A stretch of 39,454 nt of DNA from NCBI GenBank assembly GCA_903893795.1, contig CAITNO010000064.1, positions 1 through 39,454 on the forward strand, read 5' to 3'. Made by a program: the position numbers and the translations under genes. Below, piece after piece: positions 8,579-18,100 of the stretch (the stretch's first letter is position 1; each line of letters begins with the position of its first letter). Origin of the DNA: Candidatus Hydrogenedentota bacterium. Its GTDB lineage: Bacteria > Hydrogenedentota > Hydrogenedentia > Hydrogenedentales > CAITNO01. Below the pieces are notes generated by a model. That model saw only the letters and a program-made list of their open reading frames with translations, did no database searches and was not told where the DNA came from.

Positions 8579-9904
8579 TTAGAAACGTTCTCCCACCAAC
8601 CAGTGGCCCTCATGACCGGTGACCCGCACGCGAACCAGGTCGCCGAGGGTGATTGCATCGCCCTTCACAGTGATGGCCCGGTACCCGTCGGTGCGGCCGT
8701 TCATCCAGCCCGGTTTTCGGGGATGGGCGGCGTCGATGAGAACCTTCTGCTCCGTGCCCACCAGCGCCTGCTGGCAATCGCGGTTAATCTCTTCCTGCAG
8801 CGCAATCACCCGGGCCAGCCGGGCGTCCTTGGTTTCGCGCGGCACATCGTCGATCAGCGCCGCCGCGGCCGTTTCAGGGCGCGGGGAATACTTGAACGGG
8901 AAGACCTGGCTGAAGCGCACCTCCCGTAGAACAGTCAAAGTGCCCTCAAAATTCTCGTCCGTCTCGCCCGGAAAGCCCACGATCAGGTCAGTGCTGATTT
9001 CGACCCCCGGCACGGCGTGCCGCAGGTAGCGCACCTTTTCCAGGTATTCGGCGATACTGTGGCGGCGGCGCATGGCCTTCAGCACGGGGTCGGCGCCGGC
9101 CTGAAAGGGCAGGTGCAACTGGCCACACACCGCAGGACGCGCCGCCATCAGGTCCGAAAGCGCGTTGTTCCAATCCTTGGGATGGGGCGAGGTGAAGCGC
9201 AGCCGCGCCAGTCCTTCAATTTGCGAGACCGCGTCGAGCAGTTCATAAAAGCCGAAATCCTCGGCGGCCCGGTAGGAATTCACGTTTTGGCCGAGCAACC
9301 AGATCTCTTTGGCGCCGCGGGCCACGAGACTGCGCGCGTCGCGCAGGATGTTTTCCGGGTCGCGCGACACCTCGCGCCCGCGCGTGCGCGGCACGATGCA
9401 GAAACTGCACAGGTTGTTGCAGCCCTTGGTGATGGCGATGTAGGCTTTGAAGCCCTCCACGTGCCCGCGCTCCACCCATTCTTCGGGGATGAAGTTCTGT
9501 GTGCGGCCCTCGCGGGGCAGCCAGTCGGTCGCGCAGACCCGCTCGCCCGCGCGAACCCGCCCCAGAAGTTCGGGCAGGTGGAACATCTGGTCCGGGCCGA
9601 ACACCAGATCGACCAGGTGCTCCCGCTGGAGGATGTGCCGCCCTTCCTGCTGGGCCACGCAGCCCGCCACGGCCACCATGGTCTCGGGACGCTGCTGCTT
9701 GATGCCGCGCAGCGTGCCCAGGAAGCTGAAAACCTTGTTCTCCGGATTATGGCGGACCGAACAGGTGTTCAGGACAATCAGCGTCGCCTCCTCGGGCGAG
9801 GCCGCCGGAAGATACCCCGAATCGACCAGCAAATCGAGCATGCGCTGGCTGTCATGCTCGTTCATCTGGCAGCCGAAGGTTTTTATGTATACTCTTGGGG
9901 TCAT
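8579..9904 (-). CDS. miaB: tRNA-2-methylthio-N6-dimethylallyladenosine synthase
   Basis: The 441-residue protein is a radical-SAM methylthiotransferase that adds a methylthio group to i6A37 of tRNAs reading UNN codons. The N-terminal domain supplies the auxiliary cluster cysteines Cys12 (TFGCQMNEHDS), Cys48 (LNTCSVR) and Cys82 (VAGCVAQ). The radical-SAM motif is GCNNLCSFCIVPRTRGRE (Cys162, Cys166, Cys169). A C-terminal TRAM domain runs to the end (ITLGDLVRVRVTGHEGHWLVGE). The ATG at 9904 gives the family N-terminus MTPRVYIKTFGC. Longer in-frame starts would run into the divergent ytxJ-like gene. The ribosome site is weak (GAAGAA). It is distinguished from RimO and MtaB by the early CQMNEHDS motif and SFCIVP. 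Confidence 0.95.
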   Translation of the reverse strand: MTPRVYIKTFGCQMNEHDSQRMLDLLVDSGYLPAASPEEATLIVLNTCSVRHNPENKVFSFLGTLRGIKQQRPETMVAVAGCVAQQEGRHILQREHLVDLVFGPDQMFHLPELLGRVRAGERVCATDWLPREGRTQNFIPEEWVERGHVEGFKAYIAITKGCNNLCSFCIVPRTRGREVSRDPENILRDARSLVARGAKEIWLLGQNVNSYRAAEDFGFYELLDAVSQIEGLARLRFTSPHPKDWNNALSDLMAARPAVCGQLHLPFQAGADPVLKAMRRRHSIAEYLEKVRYLRHAVPGVEISTDLIVGFPGETDENFEGTLTVLREVRFSQVFPFKYSPRPETAAAALIDDVPRETKDARLARVIALQEEINRDCQQALVGTEQKVLIDAAHPRKPGWMNGRTDGYRAITVKGDAITLGDLVRVRVTGHEGHWLVGERF

Positions 9905-9952
9905 TTCAGCGGCAATTTCTTCGTTGGAAATGTTAATGGAAATAGAATGACG

Positions 9953-9982
9953 AGTATACCATCCGGCCCCGAAACCCGGCAA
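9953..9982 (-). promoter_or_regulatory. Candidate miaB promoter
   Basis: On the minus strand TTGCCG (9982-9977) and TATACT (9958-9953) are 18 bp apart, matching four of six and five of six consensus positions. The miaB ATG begins about 49 nt downstream of the -10. The site overlaps the upstream region of the divergent ytxJ-like gene. Confidence 0.5.
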
Positions 9983-10007
9983 AGCGCGGATGGAATGGAG
10001 AAGTAAC

Positions 10008-10349
10008 ATGCGAGAGATAACGACATTGGAGGAGCTCGACACCCTTCTTGAAGAGAGCGACCAGGGTCCCGTGCTCATTCTAAAGCACAGCACCCGCTGT
10101 CCCACCTCAGCGGGCGCCTACGGCCGTGTCCAGGCCTGGGAGCGCGTGCTGGGGGAGGAGGCTCCGCCGATCTATCTGGTAAACGTCATTGAATCCCGGG
10201 AACTTTCCAACGAAATCGCCTCCCATCTCGGCGTGGCCCACCAGTCGCCGCAGATCATCCTCGTGCGCGATGGATACGCTCTTTGGAACACCTCCCACGG
10301 CAAGATAGGCGGTCTCGAACTGGACTCCGCCCTGCGCGAACTGGGCTGA
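10008..10349 (+). CDS. YtxJ-family monothiol bacilliredoxin
   Basis: The 113-residue thioredoxin-fold protein matches the bacillithiol-system redox protein YtxJ. The active site is KHSTRCPTS near residue 30 (single Cys in a C-P-T-S context), followed by the cis-Pro region SPQIILVRDG and WNTSHGKIG. YtxJ-type proteins are thought to remove bacillithiol from S-bacillithiolated proteins, so the cell probably makes bacillithiol rather than, or as well as, glutathione; this is inference. No bshA, bshB or bshC gene is in the window. The ATG at 10008 has GGAG 7 nt upstream, which decides against the ATG at 9990. It is divergent from miaB. Confidence 0.85.
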   Translation: MREITTLEELDTLLEESDQGPVLILKHSTRCPTSAGAYGRVQAWERVLGEEAPPIYLVNVIESRELSNEIASHLGVAHQSPQIILVRDGYALWNTSHGKIGGLELDSALRELG

Positions 10350-10475
10350 GACACCCTATTTGAAAGATGCGGAGACTCCCGCCGCTGTGGCATTATATGT
10401 ACGGAATCTTGTCGCCGTCCGGCGGCCTGTTTCCGCCGGGTTGCACGCCCAACGCACGCGGGATTGTCCTTCGCC

Positions 10476-11972
10476 ATGCCCAACACAACGCAACGCCGCT
10501 TCGCCGCCCTCCAGTCTTGCCGGGCCGGGCTGGCATTGTTGCTGGCCGCACTGGCCTTTGTTACCGGCTGCACCACGGCCACCATGCCCATCTTTGGCAT
10601 TCCCATCCCCGTTCCCCGAAGCAGCACGAACTGGGCAGGCTACGCAGAGGGTGATTTTCAGGGCCGAAGCTGGACCCAGGCTTTCGACCTCTTGCATGGC
10701 CGGCTTTCCCGCGAGTATCCCTTCACCGAATGGAAGGGAATTAAGTGGGACACCCTGTATGACACCTTTTACGTGCGTGTGGCCGACGCCCAGGCCCGCG
10801 GCGACAAGCGCGCCTATTACGTCACGCTGCGGCAGTATGCCCATTCCATCCCCGACGGCTACATGGAAGCCAGCGACGAGGAGGATTTCCGGGAGGCGGC
10901 CATCGGCGGCGGCTATGGCATTTCGATGGCCCCCATGGACAACGACCTGATGGTCGTTTACCGCATTGAAAAGGGCGGCGACGCCGACAAGGCCGGCATC
11001 AAGTGGGGTGCCCAGATTACCCAGTGGAACGACAAGCCCATCGGCGAGGCGCTCAAGTCCGCGCCCGACTACTGGAGCGATGCCCCGGCGGCCACCTATG
11101 TGGGCCGCACCCTCGACCGTTGCATGTTTCTGACGCGCGGCCCCGTGGGCGCCACGGCCAAAGTCACCTTCAAGAACCGGGACGCGCAGAAGCCGCAAAC
11201 GGTCACGCTGACCGCGCGGGAAGACCACTACGCGGGACTGGGCGATGTGGTCCATTACGCCCGCGATTTCAGCGAGGTGGAATCTCCCTTTGAAAGCCGC
11301 AGCCTGCCGGGCGGCTTCGGGTACATTAATATACTGTCCCAGTCCACCACGCTGATGACCCCCTTCCCCGACCGCGGTTTCAAGAAGGTGGTAGACAAGC
11401 TGGTCCGCGACAAGGTACCCGGCATCATTCTCGACCTGCGCGGCAACGAGGGCGGCAACATGGCGCTGGCGCGGGCCTATGCCGGCCATTTCGTGGACGG
11501 GGAGCGCAGTTTGGGCCGACTGGTGGCCTTTGACTCGGCCAAGAACGGCTTTGCCCTGAACGAAAAAGAAAGCATCACCGTCGCGCCGCGCGAACCCCAC
11601 TACAACGGCCGAATTATCGTGCTGGTCCATCGGTCCACCCGCGACAGCGGACAGGTCATTGCCCGCGCGCTCCAGGGACAGTCCAATGTCGTCGTCATGG
11701 GCGTGCTCGGCACCGAGGGCTCGCTGGCCCAGGTCGGCGGCGAAATCACCATGCCCGGCGGCTATGTCCTGCACTATCCCGTCGGCCGCTACGTCGACGA
11801 AAAGGGAAACGCGCTCATCAGCACCAACGCCGAAGGCGACGGCGGCGTGGAGCCGGACATCGTCATCCCCGCCACAGTCGGTCTTTTCGAGGCCCAGTTC
11901 GCCCGCGCCCGCGACTCCCTGCTCGACGCGGCGGTGGAGGAACTGAAGCGGCAGACGGCGTCCAAGAAGTAG
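10476..11972 (+). CDS. S41/PDZ-like lipoprotein, probably without the canonical serine nucleophile
   Basis: The 498-residue protein has a lipoprotein signal (lipobox VTGC, Cys32), an N-terminal helical region, a PDZ-like segment (about IGGGYGISMAP to NDKPIGEAL) and a C-terminal S41 peptidase-like core (GFGYINILSQST, GIILDLRGNEGGN, RIIVLVHRSTRDSGQVIARAL, VVVMGVLGTEGSL, VEPDIVIP). C-terminal processing peptidases use Ser in SASE and Lys in FGKG. Aligning those blocks puts Asp390 (DSGQ) at the Ser position and Glu near the Lys position; Ser391 is one residue off. It may use a shifted Ser or be a non-catalytic relative. It would sit in the periplasm, lipid-anchored. The ATG at 10476 gives the best signal peptide; no clear ribosome site is seen. 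It lies 126 bp after the ytxJ-like gene; that gap holds no feature I can name. Confidence 0.8.
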   Translation: MPNTTQRRFAALQSCRAGLALLLAALAFVTGCTTATMPIFGIPIPVPRSSTNWAGYAEGDFQGRSWTQAFDLLHGRLSREYPFTEWKGIKWDTLYDTFYVRVADAQARGDKRAYYVTLRQYAHSIPDGYMEASDEEDFREAAIGGGYGISMAPMDNDLMVVYRIEKGGDADKAGIKWGAQITQWNDKPIGEALKSAPDYWSDAPAATYVGRTLDRCMFLTRGPVGATAKVTFKNRDAQKPQTVTLTAREDHYAGLGDVVHYARDFSEVESPFESRSLPGGFGYINILSQSTTLMTPFPDRGFKKVVDKLVRDKVPGIILDLRGNEGGNMALARAYAGHFVDGERSLGRLVAFDSAKNGFALNEKESITVAPREPHYNGRIIVLVHRSTRDSGQVIARALQGQSNVVVMGVLGTEGSLAQVGGEITMPGGYVLHYPVGRYVDEKGNALISTNAEGDGGVEPDIVIPATVGLFEAQFARARDSLLDAAVEELKRQTASKK

Positions 11973-12051
11973 GCCGATAACGCGGACAAAGCATTCAGAA
12001 AACCGCGTTCAGAAGAGCCAACCAGAAAACTCAGGGATGGGACACGGAAGA

Positions 12052-12073
12052 GGGCAGACAGGAATGTCTGCCC
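12052..12073. repeat. REP-like palindrome GGGCAGACA/TGTCTGCCC
   Basis: Perfect 9-base arms (12052-12060 and 12065-12073) flank ggaa. It lies between convergent genes (S41-like, plus; hydrolase, minus). No T-run follows on either strand. Confidence 0.7.
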
Positions 12074-12094
12074 CACATTGCTTGCAGAGGCGGT

Positions 12095-13558
12095 TTACTC
12101 CAGCACCTTTGCCGGCAACGCATCGCCGAAGGGCTTTAGGGGGCACGCCGCATATAGCGTCCGCAGGTTCTCGGCGTATTCGGGACCGAGGGAGGCGTAA
12201 TCGCGCAATGCGGTCTCCACGTCGCGCTTTTCGACGGCGGCATAATTGAGCCGGTTGGCGGGCTTCTCGTCATTGAGGGCGGGGAGATTGCTCAACTGAC
12301 CCGCGTGGCGCTCCATGATGCGCTTGAGCTTGGCCGCGTTGAGAATCGACATGGCAGGTTTCGCGTTGCGGTAGTGCTCTACAAACTTGTCGGGGCGGGT
12401 GGCCCAAAAGCAGGTGGTGTGTCCGGCAAAGGGTTCGGGGCCGCCCTCGTCCAGATAGAGCAGGTTCCACTGTTTGTTTGTGCTGAAAGCTCGGTCCATG
12501 TCCTTCGGCTTGTCCTTGGGCTGCTTCTTGCTGTCGCGCATCATTTCTGTGGTGACGACGAAGGATCCTTCCTGTTTGGGCTCGATGTGGATAAAGGTCT
12601 GGTCTTTGGGCAGTGCGTCCTCGAAGACCTTGCGCGCGTGTTCGTTCGGCGTGAGTTCGTCGAAGTCGCGCCTGTATCCCGCCGGGAACCTGGCCAGGTC
12701 CACGGGGCGGAGATGAATGCGCGTCATCTGCTCCATCGGCACGAGCATGTCGCCGGTGGCGCAGAGCACCATGGTGGGGTTGGCGATGCGGTCCACGCAG
12801 GACAGGGGACTCAGGTTGTACCAGGTCTCGTCGGAAAAGTCCTTGGTGAAGTAGTTAAAGGCCTGATCGGCCAAGGTGGCCACCATGCCCAGCACGGGCA
12901 TGGGTCCGTCTGCGGTGGCCTTCTTGTCGGGATAGCCCGCAAGCGCGCCGTTACGCACGATGTAGTTGAAGTTGTAGTCCCAGTTGACCACGGGCGCGTC
13001 GGCCGTGGCCGAGGTGACGGGGAACATGTCGGCGCTCATCTCAAGCGCCATGTAGCCACCCTGGCTGCCGCCGTCAATGTGCAGATGCGACCGGTCCACA
13101 AAGGGCACGCGCCGCGCCCATTCGATGACGGCGCGGGCGAGGTTGCTGCCGTTGCCGACCGCCACGTCGATGGGCGACTCGCCGTCCGCGCCGGTATAGG
13201 CGGCGGTAAAGACCACCCAGCCCCGCCCGGCCCAATGTTTGGCGCCGCCCACATCCTTCTCATAGTGAACGTGGCAGAAGGCGGGCGTCTTGACGCCGGG
13301 CTTCACCGCGTCTTGGGAAAAGACCACCCGTGCCAGCCCTGTCCTCGCGTCACCGCGCACACCGAGGTAGGGCACACGCACGGTTACCACGCCGAAGCCG
13401 TCGTCCTCCTTTTCGGAGACTACCGTGACTGCGCCGTCGAATCCGGACTCGGTCGGCACGACGCCTTTGGCGAAGGCGGAGCAGCCGACGAGAAGGAAGA
13501 TGGCAGCCAGCGCCAAACACCCGGCCGCGGCACGCGGGACAAAGGGACGTCGAGTCAT
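12095..13558 (-). CDS. Alpha/beta-hydrolase-fold lipoprotein
   Basis: The 487-residue protein has a lipoprotein signal (lipobox LVGC, Cys26), then an alpha/beta-hydrolase core. A GWVVFTAAYTG strand precedes the nucleophile elbow GGSQGGYMAL (Ser165), a prolyl-oligopeptidase/acyl-hydrolase type elbow. The acid is probably the Asp of LCATGDMLVPMEQ, where the family places it after strand 7. The His cannot be assigned with confidence; FAGHTTCFW is one option. It resembles exported S9-like or PhoPQ-activated-protein-like hydrolases, but the substrate is unknown. The ATG at 13558 follows GGGAG. It starts 25 bp after the DUF1080 lipoprotein gene on the same strand, so the two form an operon, perhaps acting together on a carbohydrate ester or peptide in the periplasm (inference). 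Confidence 0.8.
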   Translation of the reverse strand: MTRRPFVPRAAAGCLALAAIFLLVGCSAFAKGVVPTESGFDGAVTVVSEKEDDGFGVVTVRVPYLGVRGDARTGLARVVFSQDAVKPGVKTPAFCHVHYEKDVGGAKHWAGRGWVVFTAAYTGADGESPIDVAVGNGSNLARAVIEWARRVPFVDRSHLHIDGGSQGGYMALEMSADMFPVTSATADAPVVNWDYNFNYIVRNGALAGYPDKKATADGPMPVLGMVATLADQAFNYFTKDFSDETWYNLSPLSCVDRIANPTMVLCATGDMLVPMEQMTRIHLRPVDLARFPAGYRRDFDELTPNEHARKVFEDALPKDQTFIHIEPKQEGSFVVTTEMMRDSKKQPKDKPKDMDRAFSTNKQWNLLYLDEGGPEPFAGHTTCFWATRPDKFVEHYRNAKPAMSILNAAKLKRIMERHAGQLSNLPALNDEKPANRLNYAAVEKRDVETALRDYASLGPEYAENLRTLYAACPLKPFGDALPAKVLE

Positions 13559-13583
13559 GCGGAGGTGCTCCCGGAAAATCTTT

Positions 13584-14882
13584 TTACAGCTTCTTCAGGC
13601 GAAGGTTGCGGTAGGACACCCAGCAGTTGTGGTCGGTCAGGCAGATGAAGCCCTTCTTGAGGCGTTCCTTCATCACGTCATGTTTGCTGAAATCCAGCTC
13701 CTGCACCACCTTGCCGTTGAGCGTGGCTTTGTAGTGCGAGCCGTCCAGCACCAGCTCGGTCGTGTTCCACTCGCCTTCGGGCTTGTTGGCGATGCACTTG
13801 GGCGCGAGCACCTCGTAGATGGATCCGGTGGAGGTGTCCGTCGGCGCCTTAATATAACTGTCGCCCAGCATTTGGAATTCAAAGCCCATTTTGGAGGCGC
13901 GCGAATCGCGCGGTGCCCGGCACCACACGCCGCTGTTGCCGTCCTTCTTGATCTTCCAGTCGAAACGCAGGATGAAGTTGTCATAGCGGTCGCGGGTCAT
14001 GATGGCGCCGGCGCCGCCGCGCACCCATTCGATGCAGCCGTCTTTCGCCGCGAAGGACTGGATGCCCGGAGTCCGCGAAAACCAGCCGTTCAGCGTCTTG
14101 CCGTCGAAGAGGGCAATGAATCCCTCGTTGCGCTCCTGCTCGCTCAGCATCGAATTGTCAGGCGTCCAGGGGGCGCGTTCCACCGGGTCGGTGAAGGCCT
14201 TGTCCATGCGCGCATAGACGGCATCCTCGCCGGGCATCACGAAATTTACCTCGCGGCGCCCGTCATCGGGCAGGGTGCCAATGACCAGTTTGCGCAGCCC
14301 CGAGCCCTTCGGCGGCACCGCGTCCACCGTGACCATGTCGCCGTTGGCCGGGGCCGCGACCAGCAGGTTCGGAGAGACTTTCTTGAACTTCTTGGCCAGC
14401 ACCGCCGCGTTCGGCCCGTCGATCCAATAGGCCGCGCGGCCTTCTTTCCTGAGTGCCTTCGCGGCGGTCACCACGGCGCGCTCGCGCACGGCTGGATCCT
14501 CCGCCACCTTGGCCAGCACGCGGATGACCACGGTCATGTTCTCGTCCTTGCAGCGCTGCGCATAGGCCGTTACCGTTTCGACGCTCTTCGCGTCGAGCGC
14601 CTTGCCGTCTGCGCTGATGCCGCACAGCTCGATGCACACCGTGTTGCCGCCCGATTCACCAATGCGGCTCAGCGCGGGAAGGTTCAGTTTAGGTCCCGCC
14701 TCGCAGAGACCGGGCACCGTCACGGCATGAATGCTGAAATCCTTGTCGCCCTTGCGCAGGCCGAGGCGCCCCATGCGCAGGTCGTCCTTGCCGACGGGCA
14801 CAGACTGGGTAACGCAGCCGGAAAGCAACACCACAGCCGCCATAAGTCCGGGCAGGCCGAGTCGAAGCATGGAGCATCGCAT
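13584..14882 (-). CDS. DUF1080 (3-keto-disaccharide hydrolase-like) lipoprotein with an extra N-terminal domain
   Basis: The 432-residue protein starts with a lipoprotein signal (lipobox LLSGC near residue 22). The C-terminal half is a DUF1080 concanavalin-like beta-sandwich: EGFIALFDGKTLNGWF, DNFILRFDWKIKKDGNSGVWCRAP, FEFQMLGD, GEWNTTELVLDGSHYKATLNG and a terminal WVSYRNLRLKKL. DUF1080 members include 3-keto-glucoside and 3-keto-disaccharide hydrolases. The N-terminal part (about 25-225) has an alternating pattern (GNTVCIELCG, NMTVVIRVLA, AAYWIDGP) suggestive of a TIM-barrel-like fold that I cannot name. The ATG at 14882 has AAAGGA 8 nt upstream. First gene of an operon with the hydrolase at 12095-13558. 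Confidence 0.85.
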   Translation of the reverse strand: MRCSMLRLGLPGLMAAVVLLSGCVTQSVPVGKDDLRMGRLGLRKGDKDFSIHAVTVPGLCEAGPKLNLPALSRIGESGGNTVCIELCGISADGKALDAKSVETVTAYAQRCKDENMTVVIRVLAKVAEDPAVRERAVVTAAKALRKEGRAAYWIDGPNAAVLAKKFKKVSPNLLVAAPANGDMVTVDAVPPKGSGLRKLVIGTLPDDGRREVNFVMPGEDAVYARMDKAFTDPVERAPWTPDNSMLSEQERNEGFIALFDGKTLNGWFSRTPGIQSFAAKDGCIEWVRGGAGAIMTRDRYDNFILRFDWKIKKDGNSGVWCRAPRDSRASKMGFEFQMLGDSYIKAPTDTSTGSIYEVLAPKCIANKPEGEWNTTELVLDGSHYKATLNGKVVQELDFSKHDVMKERLKKGFICLTDHNCWVSYRNLRLKKL

Positions 14883-15068
14883 GACAGAAATCCTTTCGCT
14901 TATGTATGAGGGGAAGCCAAGACAGCCCGATTACTCTAACATTCGGTCCAAAACCAGTCAATGAACAGAACCCGCCCCAGTATGGATATTCCATGAAACC
15001 GCTTTCGAAAGGATGAATCGGGTGGGAAAGGGACGCCCGATATTCCGCCGCGCCTTACGCGGTGGTGC

Positions 15069-15104
15069 AAAAAGAAGAGGCCGTCCGCAAGGGACGGCCT
15101 CTTC
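15069..15104 (-). terminator. Intrinsic terminator of the large repeat-protein gene
   Basis: A perfect 13-bp stem pairs GAAGAGGCCGTCC (15074-15086) with GGACGGCCTCTTC (15092-15104) around a 5-nt loop. On the minus strand it is followed at once by TTTTT (15073-15069). It lies 55 bp after the stop of the 15159-19322 gene, separating it from the DUF1080 operon. Confidence 0.9.
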
Positions 15105-15158
15105 ATGCTTCTGGTTCATTCCTCAGGGAGGCGGATACTGGGTTGTGGCCAACCCCTC

Positions 15159-18100
15159 TTATTGGTAGGGCGGATGATTGGAATCCGCCGGCTTTTGGGT
15201 GGAGTCTTCGTAGTAGTCCCATACGCTGCCGGGATCACAGATGGCCAAAGCGTGAAGCGTGAGCCCGCCGGCATTTATCTGGGGATAGAAGTTCGTGGGA
15301 TCGTCTTTCAGAATGCCGTGGGTGTCGTTGAACTTGAATACGATCGGGTCGAAGAGGCAGGGGGTAAAGGTTGCCGTGCCTGAAGAGAGGAGGGACCATG
15401 CGCTGCCCAGCCACACGTAGAGTTGCCAAGCCCCGGTGTTGTTGAAAATGAGGCGCAACGGACGCAGTTGTCCGCAGTGCTCCGTGCTCCAGTAGCTCCA
15501 CCAGGATTGGCCGTTGGACAGGTAGGTGAGAAACTTGTATGACGAGCCAACGGGAAGAATGACACTGCCGGACGGAATCGTGGTGTTGCCCTCAAAAGTG
15601 ATCTGCTCAATACGCGTGGTCCCGTCCTGCGACCACCCGCCCAGGCCAAAATGGTACGAAACCGAACCCGGTGTCACAGCATAGGTCTTCGTCCCGGTTG
15701 TGTCGCATTGGATGCTGTCATTTATCGTGGGGAGCAGCTCAACGCCGTTCAGTTTGGCACTGACGATCCAGAAATCGCTGTCATTTCGAATCGTGACGCC
15801 ACTTGCCGAAATAAAGGTGGCCGACACACCCCGGACTGCGTTCATGGTGACGGAACAGGAAGTGCCGCTGGAGGAGTCGGCCCCGGTCCAATGGTCAAAG
15901 GTGTACCCCGTGTCGGCCGCCGCGGTTAGGGTCACCACGGTCCCCGGGGCGTAGGATGCGGAACAGGTGGTCCCGCAGTTGATGCCGCCTGTGTTTGAGG
16001 TCACCGTGCCGTTTCCGGTTTTTGAGATCGTCAACGTGTAAGACTGCGTGAAATTGGCCGTTACGGATTTTGCGCCGTTCATGTTCACGGTCACGGGGTT
16101 TGCCGTACCTGTGGCGTCGCCGCTCCAATTCGCGAACGCATAGCCCGCCGCCGGCGTCGCGCTCAACTGGACGGCGGTGCCCGCATTGAAGGTGGCCGAG
16201 CAGGTGCTGCCGCAGTTGATGCCGCCCGTGTTGGACGTGACCGTGCCGCTGCCGGTCTTGCCGGTGCTCAGCGTGTAGGTCTTGAGCGTGAAGGTGGCGG
16301 TCACATTCTTGGCCGCGTTCATGGTCAGGCTGTAGGGGCTGGTGCTTCCCGACGCGTCGCCGCTCCAACCGGTGAACGTGGAGTCCGAGGACGCCGTCGC
16401 GGTGAGCGGAACGACGGTGCCGCTTGCATAGTTCTCGGTGCAGTCACCGGGACAGTTGATGCCGTTCGCGGTTACGAATCCGTTGCCGTTGCCGCCCTTG
16501 GAAACCGTCAGTGTGTAGTTGGGAAGCACAAAGGCCGCGTCGACGGTCTTGTTGCCGTTCATGGTCACCGTGCAGGAGGCGCCGCTGGGCGAGTCCGCTC
16601 CCGTCCAGGCGGAGAATGAACCGGTCGTGGCTACGGCGGTCAGCGTAACGACCGTGCCGGCCGGATAGGATTCGGTGCAGTCGGTGCCGCAACTGATCCC
16701 GGCGCTGCCCGAGGTCACTATGCCCGCGCCATTGCCGCTCTTCGTAATGTTCAAGGTGTAGTTTTGGGCCGCAAAGTTCGCCGTGACCGACTTTGCGCCG
16801 CTCATCGCCACCGTGACCGGATTTGCCGTCCCGGCGGCGTCACCGCTCCACCCCGTGAATATGTAGCCGGGGGTCGTCGGCGCGGCCGTCAACTGCACGG
16901 ACGTGCCTGCATTGAAGGTGGCCGAGCAGGTGCTGCCGCAATTGATGCCGCCGGTGTTGGAGGTGACTGTGCCGCTGCCGGTCTTGCTGATGCTGAGCGT
17001 GTAGGTCTTGAGCGTGAAGTTGGCCTGAACAGATTTGTCCTGAGCCATGGCCGCCGTACAGGTGTTGGCAGAAGACGAGTCCGCGCCCGTCCATCCGGTG
17101 AAGGTGGAATTAGTGTCGGGCGCTGCGGTGAGGGTCACGGTGGTGCCGACCAGAATGCCCGCGGAGCAGGTGTCGCCGCAATTGATGCCGCCGACACTGG
17201 AGGTGATCGTGCCGCCGCCGGTGCCACCCTTGGTCACGGTGAGGGTGCGGGTGTCGGGCGCAAAGTTTGCGGTCACCGTCCTGTCCGCGCCCAACGTCAC
17301 GGTACAGGTGCTGCCGGACGTTGTATCCGCGCCGTTCCATCCCGTGAATTTGCTGCCGGACAGGGGCAGCACACTCAGGTTCACGGTGGTACCGTTCAGA
17401 TAGCTGTACTGGCAGGAACTGTTGCAACTGATGTTGTAACCCAGAATCGACCCGCCCGTACCGCCGGTGCCCACCACAACAAGGTTCAGCGTCCGGTCCT
17501 TTGGCGCAAAGGCGGCGGTTACGGTCCGGGCCCTGGTCATGGCCACGGTGCAGGTGTTGTCCGAAGCGGTGTCGGCACCGGTCCATCCGGTGAAGGTGGA
17601 ATTGGCGTCCGGGGTGGCGGTTAGATTGAAGACATAGCCATGTGTGCTTATGGAGGAGGAACAGTCACCGCCACAATTGATGCTGGGACCGGTTACCGTG
17701 CCGTTGCCGGCGCCCGTTCTTGACACGGTAAGCGGATAGTCATAGTAGGACGCGGCGTTGGTGTATAGGCACAAATCGTCAACCATGAAATAGGTGTAGT
17801 TGAAGGCGTTTGCTCCGCTGGTTCCCGCTGCAATGACAATGGTGTGGGTTGCATCATCGGTGTAATTGGAGACATCCAGCGACACCTGGGTATATGTGGA
17901 ATAGAGGGACGCGTCCTTGCCACTGAATTTCGCAACGGTATCACCGTCAATGGAAACGGTCATGGTGCCCGACCCGGTCCCGGCCGAGAGGATGCGCACG
18001 TAGAAATTGAGCGTGGCGCTGAAGGCGGAGGCCGACGGAATGATCTTTTTCTGGGTGAGGGTGGCTTGGTCCGCGTTGGCGGAATTGCCAAACCAGGCCC

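Noticed and set aside
12305..14909. Long plus-strand frames opposite the hydrolase and DUF1080 genes
   Set aside because: Compositional shadows; the minus-strand frames carry signal peptides, domain motifs and ribosome sites.
15810..17741. CRISPR-like regular repeats
   Set aside because: The periodicity is of coding repeats (about 240 bp) in a protein gene, not short repeat-spacer units.
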